Source: Desulfatitalea tepidiphila (GTDB lineage: Bacteria; Desulfobacterota; Desulfobacteria; Desulfobacterales; Desulfosarcinaceae). From it: a DNA stretch of 64,000 nt. The notes under the pieces were generated by a model. It worked only from the letters and a program-made list of their open reading frames with translations. It was not told the origin of the DNA and did not search any database. The position numbers were made by a program, and so were the translations under genes. The stretch lies in contig NZ_BCAG01000003.1 in assembly GCF_001293685.1 (NCBI RefSeq), forward strand, positions 1,178,001 through 1,242,000. The letters are read 5' to 3'. Positions 27,032-34,774 of the stretch are shown here, in pieces. Numbering within the stretch: position 1 is the stretch's first letter; each line of letters opens with the position of its first letter.

Positions 27032-27412
27032 ATGGGACAGACGACTTTCGCCAATTCGAGGGGCATCGTTCACAAGGGCAGCGGGGGGGTGAGCGTGGTT
27101 TTTCCCGATGTCTGCAAGACCCCTACTCCCAGCGGACCGGTTCCCATTCCCTATCCCAATATCGGTAAATCTTCCGATACCAGCGGAGGGCCGATCAAGG
27201 TGAAAACCGACGGTCAGATGCCTATGGTCAAAGGCGCCAAATACGGCCTGACCACCGGAGATGAGGCCGGAACGGCGGGGGGCGTCGTCAGCAGCAGTAC
27301 GAAAGGGGAGGCGGAATTCATGATTTACTCGTTTGACGTGAAGTTCGAAGGCAAGAATGTATGCCGAATGGGAGATCCGTTGTTTCACAACAAGAAGAAC
27401 ATTATGGGGTAA
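27032..27412 (+). CDS. DUF4150 PAAR-like spike tip protein
   Basis: The ATG at 27032 is eight bases after GGGAGG, which favours it over an ATG at 27026. The 126-residue protein carries DUF4150 marks: PDVCKTPTPSGPVPIPYPN, GDEAGTAGG and a C-terminal KNVCRMGDPLFHN. These proteins replace PAAR as the sharp tip on VgrG and carry cargo on the spike. No effector domain is fused here. The next gene is the likely separately encoded cargo. Confidence 0.88.
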   Translation: MGQTTFANSRGIVHKGSGGVSVVFPDVCKTPTPSGPVPIPYPNIGKSSDTSGGPIKVKTDGQMPMVKGAKYGLTTGDEAGTAGGVVSSSTKGEAEFMIYSFDVKFEGKNVCRMGDPLFHNKKNIMG

Positions 27413-27429
27413 GCCCTCTCTGAGCGACG

Positions 27430-28578
27430 ATGACCGACATCAAAGAAAAAATCGCCATGTTCGAAAAGCTGGCTTCGGAAGCGCACCATACCTTGCTGCA
27501 GCTGAAGGAGATCGAGTTCTCCGACGGCCATGTGGTGGAAAAGGACACCACCGGAGATTTTGCCAAACCGGAATGGCAGCGCAAACGGGACCAGGCCAGG
27601 CAGGCGCCGATATGCTACACCCGCAACACACCACCGAAACTGAAAGCCACCTTCAGCGTGGTGAGGGCGCCCACCGCCGCGGAGTCCGTCGAGATCGGCG
27701 GGCAGTGCAAGATCGGGGGGGCTACCCTGGAATGGCGGGCCAGCGTGACGGTCCAGCCGGCGGACAAGACCATCGTCAGCCCAGTCATGACGAGTTCCGC
27801 CAATCTTCCCGATCATGTGGCCTGCTACGATCCCTTGATCATCGCCTGGGAGATCAACCCTGCCAACCAGGGCTGGATTTCGGTCGGTGACAGCCGGCAC
27901 GTTTTCTATGTCACACTGGCCGATCCCTCGGGAACACCGGCCTACTGGACCCTGCTCGACATCTCATGCCGGGCCGCCCATGGGGAGCGGACGGAAGCGG
28001 GTGTGGTTAAAAAGGTCTTCGCGCCCTTCAGCGGTCGTTCCCTGATACGCAAACGGGACGGTCAGGGATTGACCTACTGGAATCCGCGAACGACCAATGC
28101 GACCAATACCCGGGAATTGCTGGCCCGGGGGGATGGCAGCGGACAATGCGGCTCCTGGTCCGAGTTTTTACTCGACATGTACAAGGTGCATGGCATCCTG
28201 GGGGGCCGCAAGATCATCGTCGTGCGCAGCGTGGCCGAGTGGCAGGCCGCACAAGTCGGATTTCTGGTGAAAAACTGGATGTTCAAGGGCTTGGGATCCC
28301 TGGCATCGCCTTTCAGATATCGGATGTACACGGAGTGTGTCAAATTGCCGGGAATCGCCGGACAGCGGAATCCAAATCCACCCCCAGCCTTTTTCAACCA
28401 CTTTATCGTGGCATACGGGGGTAAATACTATGATCCCTCCTACGGTGGCGGGCCATTCGACGATCAGGAAAAATGGGAGGAGGGGGCTATCGACGGCCTG
28501 TTTCAGCAATCCAGCAATGGAGCCGGGAAGAGGGCCGCATTCGGGGCAGGGAATATTCTTGAATTTCACCCGATTTAA
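27430..28578 (+). CDS. Putative T6SS effector with transglutaminase-like fold
   Basis: This 382-residue protein has a short helical N-terminus (1-60), a beta-rich middle (about 75-195) and a C-terminal part with a papain/transglutaminase-like pattern. Cys240 sits in GSGQCGSWSEFLLDMYKVHGI-like sequence. His324 is in FFNHFIVAYGGKYYDP and Asp335 eleven residues later, the order and spacing of a Cys-His-Asp triad in transglutaminase-like proteins. It has no signal peptide. Directly after the DUF4150 tip and before a lipoprotein gene, it fits a secreted enzyme (protease, amidase or transferase). The target is unknown and the triad is read by eye. Confidence 0.6.
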   Translation: MTDIKEKIAMFEKLASEAHHTLLQLKEIEFSDGHVVEKDTTGDFAKPEWQRKRDQARQAPICYTRNTPPKLKATFSVVRAPTAAESVEIGGQCKIGGATLEWRASVTVQPADKTIVSPVMTSSANLPDHVACYDPLIIAWEINPANQGWISVGDSRHVFYVTLADPSGTPAYWTLLDISCRAAHGERTEAGVVKKVFAPFSGRSLIRKRDGQGLTYWNPRTTNATNTRELLARGDGSGQCGSWSEFLLDMYKVHGILGGRKIIVVRSVAEWQAAQVGFLVKNWMFKGLGSLASPFRYRMYTECVKLPGIAGQRNPNPPPAFFNHFIVAYGGKYYDPSYGGGPFDDQEKWEEGAIDGLFQQSSNGAGKRAAFGAGNILEFHPI

Positions 28579-28592
28579 GAGGTGCATGTAAG

Positions 28593-29636
28593 ATGGCCGG
28601 CCAACGCCTGACCCGGATGATCGCTCTTGTCGCAATCTTTCTGGCGGGGAGCCTAACCGCTTGTTGCCTATGGAGTACACCCATGAAGCATCGTATCGAT
28701 CCGACACCCACGCCGCTCGAAATAGAGGATGCAGGCACCCTCAACGGCATCCACCTGGTAGCCTTGGACACGGGCGTAGCCCTGATCGCATCCTCACAGC
28801 ACCAGGCCGCGAGCGGGTTTCCACCGTATCGAATCACGCTGCGCAAGATGGCGCTGGCGCCGGCGCTGTCTGAGCCGGAGGCCTTGTTCGACATCGGGCT
28901 GTTGCTTCCCTCTCCGGCGCACTGGGAGGCATCGCAGAATCCCGATGGCCAGTGGACGGTTGTCTATGAGTATAATGGCGGTGCCGTCAATGCCTTGCTG
29001 CTGGCGACCCCGGCCGGAGACACGATAACCGTTTCAAGCCAAGTTCCTTTCGGCAGTTTTCACTATCCGCATTTTGTGCGCAGCGCCAAGGCGCCGCAAG
29101 GAGAAAGGATAGTGGCCTCGAGAGACAAAAAGGAGATTGTTGTTTTCGCCAGGGAGCAGGATGGGTCATTCGGGGAACTTCGAACACTCACCGATGGGGT
29201 CGAAGGCCTTCTTCTGGAAACCGCCCGGGAAAGCTTTCTCCTGTTCAAGCGGCTGATCCCGGGAACGACGAGATCCGACCGGCTGCCGGGCAGATTACAC
29301 GCCACGCGGTTGAGCGCGGATTACGGCATGAAGGAGGTGCATCCGGCGCTGCCGGAAAATGCGGTCTGCTACGATTTCGATGCCTGCCTGCACGGGGACG
29401 CGATTTATTTGCTGGCGGTGACGGAGCGCGGCGTCACGCTTTTCAAGGGATCCGTGCAGGATGAACCGCTTCAATTCGCTCCGTTGTCGGAGATCGGCAG
29501 CGGTGACCGTCTTTTCACCCATCCGACCCTCGTCGATTCCGGCGCAGGTGTTTACGGCGCGCTGATCGAGAACGAAAACCAGTCCGGCGCGGGAATCGTC
29601 TATTTCAAACACGCCGTCGAGGCGGCCGGAAGATAA
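28593..29636 (+). CDS. Lipoprotein next to putative effector, candidate immunity protein
   Basis: The 347-residue protein begins with a lipoprotein signal peptide ending in SLTAC (lipidated Cys24, followed by a second Cys). The remainder is beta-rich with repeated strands of about 45 residues, possibly a propeller, but I recognise no family. It starts 14 bases after the putative effector and overlaps the next start by one base. A periplasm-facing lipoprotein paired with an effector is a common immunity arrangement, so protection of the periplasm or cell wall is a reasonable guess. Confidence 0.5.
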   Translation: MAGQRLTRMIALVAIFLAGSLTACCLWSTPMKHRIDPTPTPLEIEDAGTLNGIHLVALDTGVALIASSQHQAASGFPPYRITLRKMALAPALSEPEALFDIGLLLPSPAHWEASQNPDGQWTVVYEYNGGAVNALLLATPAGDTITVSSQVPFGSFHYPHFVRSAKAPQGERIVASRDKKEIVVFAREQDGSFGELRTLTDGVEGLLLETARESFLLFKRLIPGTTRSDRLPGRLHATRLSADYGMKEVHPALPENAVCYDFDACLHGDAIYLLAVTERGVTLFKGSVQDEPLQFAPLSEIGSGDRLFTHPTLVDSGAGVYGALIENENQSGAGIVYFKHAVEAAGR

Positions 29637-31015
29637 TGGTGATGACCCTCTCCGACGTCAACGAAGCACGCCTGCGTTTCAGCCGCGCGCTATATGCCGA
29701 GCATTTGGAGGAGGCCGCTTTCCTCTACGATCAGCGCGGGGTACTGCTGCATGATGAAGGCGTCGCCTGGACAGATCTCCAGCATCTGGAAGAACGGCTG
29801 GAGGCCCACCTGGACGGCCTCTTTGTCGGCCATCAGACCGCCGAGGAGATGTTTTTGAATGCTGTGGCCGAAGGCGAACCCGGCGAGAAGCACGCAGCGG
29901 TCAGGATTTTTTGCCGGCAGGATCGGGTTGATCGGGTCGCACGGGCGATGGAAACATTGGACCTTCACGATGACGAATCGGTCCTGGCGCTGCGCAATGG
30001 CCTCAAACAAGAATGGCCGGCGGCGTGGCGCCCTGAATTGCCAAGAATATTCGAAGAGAAGACCGACGCGAGTCTGTCCGTGCTGACCAAACTCATCGGA
30101 TTTCAACGCCTGCCGTTCGAAGAACTTTTGATAAAATTCTTCCCCTTGTGCTCCCACGATCTTCGTTATCCGCTGATCTGGTCTCTCGGCCGCCTCAAGG
30201 CAAGATCGGCACAAGGGTCGCTGAACGCCTGTCTGGAGGAACCGGATGCAAGTCAAAGCACGGCAGCAGCACTGGCGCTATTGAGAATGGGCGATCCGTT
30301 GGAGGCCTTGCCTGCCGTCGGAAAACACGAGACCGGGTCCCTTGGGATGCCGCAACTGTTCAAGCTGATGTTTTCGGGAGGGAAAGAACAATGCGGCCAT
30401 TTAATCCGCTGCCTGGACGGCGGCACGCAAACTGCGGATCTGGCCATTGCATTAGGGGTCCTCGGCGATCCGACGGCTGTACCGCCGCTCCTATCTCTCG
30501 CGGGCGATAAGGAACACGGCGACGCAGCGGCATTGGCGCTCAATCTCATTACCGGGGCATACCTGTTCGAAGAGACGTTCGTTCCCGAAACGGTCGATCC
30601 GGATGAACTTTTTGATGACGAACTGACATCGAAGGGTAGAGATGGCGTCAATGCTGCGCCGGATCCATCCGCCGGAGAGACCGTCACCAGGCTCTCAAAC
30701 ACCAAGGAGGCCTGGCAGGGGTGGTGGCGGACGCACCGTTCGGCGTTTCAATCGGGCATATGCTACCGCAACGGGCAACCCTATGGCCCGGCCGCATTGA
30801 TAGACAGTCTGAAATCCGAACGAAGTTCACCATTTGTGAGGCGATTGGCCGCCGAAGAACTGGTGATTCGTTACGGCATCGATGTGGCCTTCGAAACGGA
30901 CATGACGGTGCGTGACCAGAACGCTGCGCTCGACCGCATGTCATCGTTATGCGGGTCCGGAGCTTCGGAATTCGAGGCCGGTCATTGGTATTTCGCCGGC
31001 AAGAAGCTTGTTTGA
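29636..31015 (+). CDS. TIGR02270-type HEAT-repeat-like T6SS-associated protein
   Basis: The 459-residue protein starts with a sequence characteristic of the TIGR02270 family: YAEHLEEAAFLYDQR, then DLQHLEERLEAHLDGL. The middle is a series of short helical pairs that look like HEAT repeats (about 70-300). The C-terminal part carries WQGWW and LAAEELVIRYG. Members are usually encoded in T6SS islands with PAAR-like and DUF2169 genes; their function is not known to me. The ATG overlaps the upstream stop (TAATG). Confidence 0.75.
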   Translation: MVMTLSDVNEARLRFSRALYAEHLEEAAFLYDQRGVLLHDEGVAWTDLQHLEERLEAHLDGLFVGHQTAEEMFLNAVAEGEPGEKHAAVRIFCRQDRVDRVARAMETLDLHDDESVLALRNGLKQEWPAAWRPELPRIFEEKTDASLSVLTKLIGFQRLPFEELLIKFFPLCSHDLRYPLIWSLGRLKARSAQGSLNACLEEPDASQSTAAALALLRMGDPLEALPAVGKHETGSLGMPQLFKLMFSGGKEQCGHLIRCLDGGTQTADLAIALGVLGDPTAVPPLLSLAGDKEHGDAAALALNLITGAYLFEETFVPETVDPDELFDDELTSKGRDGVNAAPDPSAGETVTRLSNTKEAWQGWWRTHRSAFQSGICYRNGQPYGPAALIDSLKSERSSPFVRRLAAEELVIRYGIDVAFETDMTVRDQNAALDRMSSLCGSGASEFEAGHWYFAGKKLV

Positions 31016-31031
31016 GGTGGGGGATGATGCG

Positions 31032-31217
31032 GTGACGACCCATGTCGTTCTTCTCATAGGCGGCCTGTTTGCCGGTCTGGGCGTTTTCTTTTATCTTTCA
31101 GCTGTGTTCACCACCATGGATAGACCCCTGGCATCCAGAATACGGAAGCGGTTGGGGGTTGTCTTCGGCCTGGTCGGTACATTATTGATCGGGTTATACT
31201 TTTTGACCCAACAATAG
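31032..31217 (+). CDS. Small two-helix membrane protein
   Basis: The 61-residue product starts with GTG at 31032 behind GGTGGGGGA. Two hydrophobic helices (about 4-22 and 42-58) are joined by a basic loop (MDRPLASRIRKRLG). I recognise no family. It sits between the helical-repeat protein and an unassigned gene on the same strand, so it probably belongs to the T6SS cargo region. It could be an immunity or membrane-anchor protein, but there is no direct support. Confidence 0.5.
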   Translation: MTTHVVLLIGGLFAGLGVFFYLSAVFTTMDRPLASRIRKRLGVVFGLVGTLLIGLYFLTQQ

Positions 31218-31234
31218 TATGGAAGGGACTTAAA

Positions 31235-32011
31235 ATGAAGTCATTTGGGTTGACCGCCCTGGGAGGCGACGAGCAGGCTGCAAAAGTCATGATGAAAAAG
31301 ATGCAGACCTACGGATTGGCCTGCACCGGACATGTCTGGAAAGACGATCTTCAGGATATGGGCTGGCTGGCCCCAAAGGACGAACTGTGTCAACCGCAGA
31401 CCGCTTTTTGGGCCATCATGGGTCCGCCAAAGGCGTTTATCCAGCCGGATACCCGTTACGGCCTGTCGCTGCTGGCCCTCTGCCTGCAGGCCAAAAGGGG
31501 TAAGGGTTTCCCGATTGTCGTGCTGCAGACCGCCGGCGACTTGATGTCCGCCCAAATGCTGCCCACGCCTTTTCAACATGCCATCGTGCTCTCCGCAACC
31601 GATGCGGCTACACCGGCCAAGCTCGTTGCCAAAGCCCATCTTCAAGTGCCTGATTTAAAATCAGAATATTATCTGGACATGGTCGGCAATCCCCAGTTCG
31701 GCCAGTGGTTCGAGGTTCATCCCGCTGAAGGCGAATGGCTGGGTATCATCTTCGGGGTGGACGAAGGGGAGATCAAGTTTCAGGCTGTGGGACCGGCCGG
31801 CGGCCTTCCCAAAACAAGCACGCTCAACTATCCCATGCAAGGGCTTCACATCGAATTCATCGGCAAGCGATATACGGCATGGTCCGTTCGTAACGGCATC
31901 ACCGTTGACCGTTCTTATTTCGTCAAGGTGGAAGGCGCGCCGTCTGCCATTCTCTTCGGCGCTTTTTCCGAGGAGAGCGAGGCGCAAATGTACCATATTA
32001 AACTGAAGTAA
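31235..32011 (+). CDS. Unassigned protein at the end of the T6SS island
   Basis: I do not recognise this 258-residue protein. It is soluble, without a signal peptide or membrane segment. The first half has an alternating alpha/beta feel (FWAIMGPPKAF, then FPIVVLQTAGD and QHAIVLSATD). The second half is beta-rich and acidic. A GGAAGGGA site precedes the ATG. It is the last gene of the plus-strand run before a 335-bp gap, so it may be a cargo, immunity or accessory gene of the T6SS. Confidence 0.5.
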   Translation: MKSFGLTALGGDEQAAKVMMKKMQTYGLACTGHVWKDDLQDMGWLAPKDELCQPQTAFWAIMGPPKAFIQPDTRYGLSLLALCLQAKRGKGFPIVVLQTAGDLMSAQMLPTPFQHAIVLSATDAATPAKLVAKAHLQVPDLKSEYYLDMVGNPQFGQWFEVHPAEGEWLGIIFGVDEGEIKFQAVGPAGGLPKTSTLNYPMQGLHIEFIGKRYTAWSVRNGITVDRSYFVKVEGAPSAILFGAFSEESEAQMYHIKLK

Positions 32012-32034
32012 ATCGGCAGTTGTGAATTTTTAGC

Positions 32035-32063
32035 TTGACATCGGCCTTTGAGCTCTCTAATAA
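32035..32063 (+). promoter_or_regulatory. Candidate promoter in the 335-bp gap before the pilin operon
   Basis: The gap from 32012 to 32346 has no gene. It holds TTGACA (32035-32040) with a 17-base spacer to TAATAA (32058-32063); the first box is perfect and the second weak. A 13-base palindrome CTTTGGCCCAAAG lies at 32216-32228 and could be an operator. The leader before the pilin start would be long. A GGCCTTT/AAAGGCC pair overlaps the promoter, but no T-run follows, so there is no clear terminator for the T6SS island. Confidence 0.3.
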
Positions 32064-32346
32064 AAGGCCACATCAAGCTCAAGTTAAACTGTTCACCATC
32101 CGGTTCGATTCGGATCTTCGTCCTCTTCACATCGTGACGACAGAGTGAAACTGTACAACGGCAGTATTCTTTGAGCATATCTAAATTTTTGCCCGCCATG
32201 CGTGAAGGCCATACTCTTTGGCCCAAAGAATGAATTAAATCTGTAGTGAAGGCAGTCGATTCTTTTTGCCCATGTGTCTGCTCGGGTTCAACGGGCAGGC
32301 ATGATTCCCTGCGTCATGGATTTGCCTGCACAGAAACGAGGAAACG

Positions 32347-32814
32347 TTGAGAAAATGTCACGGGTTCACCTTGCTCGAGTTGTCGGTGGTGCTGGGCATC
32401 ATCTGCCTGGTCGTGATTGCCGCGGCGCCTATTCATTCCTGGATTCAGCGACAAGGCACCGGACTGGCCACCGAGCAATTGCGCGGAGACCTGCAAATGG
32501 CCCGTTTGATGGCGATTAGCCGCAAACAGACCTGCTCGATAGTAGTCAACGCACCTTCCAAAAACCAGTATTTAAATTCGCTGAATCGGCAGTGTGTCGA
32601 TTTGGACTCTTATCGCGGTGGTGTTCATTTTCTTCAACGAGGACCGGATGGCAAACCGGCGTCCGATGCGATCACCTTCAACCGAAGAGGCATGGCGATT
32701 TCCCTGGGCTCGATCTATCTGGCGGACGATCAGATGAGCGACATTTATCGTGTGCGGGTGATGACCCCTGGAGGAATTTCAATTTATCGTTGGAGCGGCG
32801 ATGGTTGGCAATAA
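32347..32814 (+). CDS. GspH/FimT-type minor pilin
   Basis: The 155-residue protein starts with TTG, supported by GAGG (32338-32341). A prepilin leader of six residues is cut before Phe in CHG-FTLLELSVVLG, followed by the hydrophobic N-terminal helix. The C-terminal part is a small beta-rich domain with MARLMAISRKQTC typical of GspH/FimT. The residue at +5 after the cut is Glu, as in most type IV pilins. It is the first gene of a minor pilin operon and overlaps pilW by 14 bases. Confidence 0.85.
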   Translation: MRKCHGFTLLELSVVLGIICLVVIAAAPIHSWIQRQGTGLATEQLRGDLQMARLMAISRKQTCSIVVNAPSKNQYLNSLNRQCVDLDSYRGGVHFLQRGPDGKPASDAITFNRRGMAISLGSIYLADDQMSDIYRVRVMTPGGISIYRWSGDGWQ

Positions 32815-33712
32815 TTCATTCAACGTATCGAACGCCACGCAGGTCGGGTCGACCGCTCGATTCAAGAAGAGATCCGGAGGCTTTACGCTGCTGGAAGTAT
32901 TGATGGCACTGGCCGTCGGACTGATCGCCATCGGGGCGGCCTATTCGGTCTACGATGCTCAGTTGAAAGCACATCGGAACCGCAAACTATCTCTCGAATT
33001 GCAGCAGAATCTGCGTGCCGCGCTGATGTTTGTCGAGCAGGAGATACGGATTGCAGGGTTCGATCCCGAGGGCAGCGGCCATTTCGGTATCGTCGATGTG
33101 CGCCGCTATGAACTGGAAGGCACCGGCACGGATTATGCGGGTCAACCGTCCCTCTTCTACACTGTGGATCATGATGAAAATGGTGAACTGGACGCCCGTA
33201 ATCACGATCGAAACCAGGAGCATTGCAGTTTTCGGATCCGGCATGACCCGGCGATCGGTCGACGCTATCTCTCCTGGGACAATGGGGCCGGCCGCCATCC
33301 GCTTTCGGAAACAATCCACCAGATCGGCTTCGCTTATGGTGTCGATGCTGACGAGGACGGACGTCTTGACACATGGAATGGGGGTACGCATCTGGTTTGG
33401 GCCGTCGATTCGGACAACGACAACAGGCTCGATACCCATCTGGACGCCAACGGAGACGGTGTGATCGACCCATCGGACGACACCAATGGAGATGGCCGTA
33501 TCGACCCGGCCGACGGCGGCGCGATCGATCCGCCCCTCTCAGTGGACCGCATCAGGGCGGTCCGGGTATGGTTGCTGGCTCGAAGCCGTACGCCGGTTCC
33601 AGGCCGGTACGATGCGAACCGTCTGGTGGTCGGCGATCGGATATCCGCGCCGGTCGACGGGCGTTTTATGCGCAAAGTCATCGAGGCTGACGTTATCGCG
33701 CGCAACCTTTAG
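32801..33712 (+). CDS. pilW: PilW-like minor pilin with calcium-loop repeats
   Basis: The 303-residue prepilin has a 27-residue leader, then the cleavage motif GGFTLLEVLMALAVG. The body has the PilW pattern (QQNLRAALMFVEQEIRIAGFDPEG). Inserted in it are five DxDxDG-type loops starting at D123, D182, D203, D215 and D227; the last three are in near-tandem spacing of 12 residues. Such loops bind calcium in EF-hand, dockerin and PilY1 proteins. The typical PilW core is not known for them, so the insertion is notable. It probably assists pilus assembly with PilV, PilX and PilY1. Confidence 0.85.
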   Translation: MVGNNSFNVSNATQVGSTARFKKRSGGFTLLEVLMALAVGLIAIGAAYSVYDAQLKAHRNRKLSLELQQNLRAALMFVEQEIRIAGFDPEGSGHFGIVDVRRYELEGTGTDYAGQPSLFYTVDHDENGELDARNHDRNQEHCSFRIRHDPAIGRRYLSWDNGAGRHPLSETIHQIGFAYGVDADEDGRLDTWNGGTHLVWAVDSDNDNRLDTHLDANGDGVIDPSDDTNGDGRIDPADGGAIDPPLSVDRIRAVRVWLLARSRTPVPGRYDANRLVVGDRISAPVDGRFMRKVIEADVIARNL

Positions 33713-33724
33713 GTGGTGAGGCAA

Positions 33725-34150
33725 ATGAAGACATCATCGCGATGTTACGCCAGACAGGGGTTTACGCTCATCGAGGTGATGGTGGCGTTGACCATCTTCA
33801 CGATTGGAATTCTGGCTGTGGTTGCCATGCAGGGCATCGGCTTGAAAACCATGCGATATGCTTTTTGGGAAACCCATCGGTCGGTCTCGGCCGCCAGCCA
33901 TATCGAGACTCTCTTGTGCAAACCCTATGATGATGTCCAGTTGACCGATAAGGATCACGGATACGATCCGGAAAATCCGGACCACGGTCCGTTTGCCGTG
34001 TTGGACGGTCAGGCCACCATCCAGTGGGAAGTGGCGGATGATCTTCCGGTGGCCGGTACCAAGCGTATTGCGATCACCATTCGGCCGATGCGACCCGCTG
34101 GCAGCATGGCGACGACGACCTATGAGTATGTCAAGGCAAGAGATTACTAA
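33725..34150 (+). CDS. pilV: PilV-like minor pilin
   Basis: The 141-residue prepilin starts at ATG 33725, 12 bases after the pilW stop. The leader ends in RQG and the mature part begins FTLIEVMVALTIFTIGILAVVAMQ, as in PilV. The mature domain contains the AASHIETLL region and a short acidic stretch. It belongs to the minor pilin operon that primes pilus polymerisation and carries PilY1. Confidence 0.85.
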   Translation: MKTSSRCYARQGFTLIEVMVALTIFTIGILAVVAMQGIGLKTMRYAFWETHRSVSAASHIETLLCKPYDDVQLTDKDHGYDPENPDHGPFAVLDGQATIQWEVADDLPVAGTKRIAITIRPMRPAGSMATTTYEYVKARDY

Positions 34151-34199
34151 AGGCAAGCATAGACATTCGTCTAATGGACTTCGATGGAGACAATTCTGC

Positions 34200-34736
34200 A
34201 TGCGGAGAGACGAAGGACTGACAACCGTGAGCCCATATCGGTCCTGCGGCAGGGAAGACGGATCGGTGTTGATCGCCACACTCCTGGTGCTGCTGGCCGT
34301 CACGGTCCTGGGCGTCGCGAGTATCAACAACAGCGTGGTCGAGATGAAGATCGCAAGGGCTGAGAAGGAGACTCGCGAAACGTTTTATCGAGCAGAGGGT
34401 GCCGTTATGGAAGGCCTGCAGCGTCTGATCGCCATGGACGCGGTAGATAAGAACGAACAGTTTCCTTTCTGGTATCATTCCAGCGAATCGATAAAAGATG
34501 GCGAGATCGAATTCCGGGATCCGGCCCGATGGGATGTCGATGGCATGGGCGAAGACAATGGCTTGGCCAGTGGCCTGGATCCGGATATCTTTCTGGCCGC
34601 CGTGGAGTGGCGGGTAGCCACCGGCGGGTCATTGATTCAAACTCAATCCCGGCTGTATCAGAACAGGGTATATGGATTATGCAAAAAGTACGGTATCAAC
34701 AGCATCGTCGAGATCGGGTACGATTTGCGCTATTGA
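34200..34736 (+). CDS. pilX: PilX-like minor pilin
   Basis: The ATG at 34200 is preferred because TGGAGA lies about nine bases upstream; in-frame ATGs further back are inside pilV. The 178-residue product has the PilX pattern GSVLIATLLVLLAVTVLGVASINNSVVEMKIA and the FYRAEGAVMEGLQ segment. The residue after the Gly is Ser rather than Phe, as is common for PilX. Its stop lies 38 bases before the PilY1 start used here. Confidence 0.75.
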   Translation: MRRDEGLTTVSPYRSCGREDGSVLIATLLVLLAVTVLGVASINNSVVEMKIARAEKETRETFYRAEGAVMEGLQRLIAMDAVDKNEQFPFWYHSSESIKDGEIEFRDPARWDVDGMGEDNGLASGLDPDIFLAAVEWRVATGGSLIQTQSRLYQNRVYGLCKKYGINSIVEIGYDLRY

Positions 34737-34774
34737 TCCTTGCCGAGGACCGGCGTCGTCGTTCTTCCGATAGG

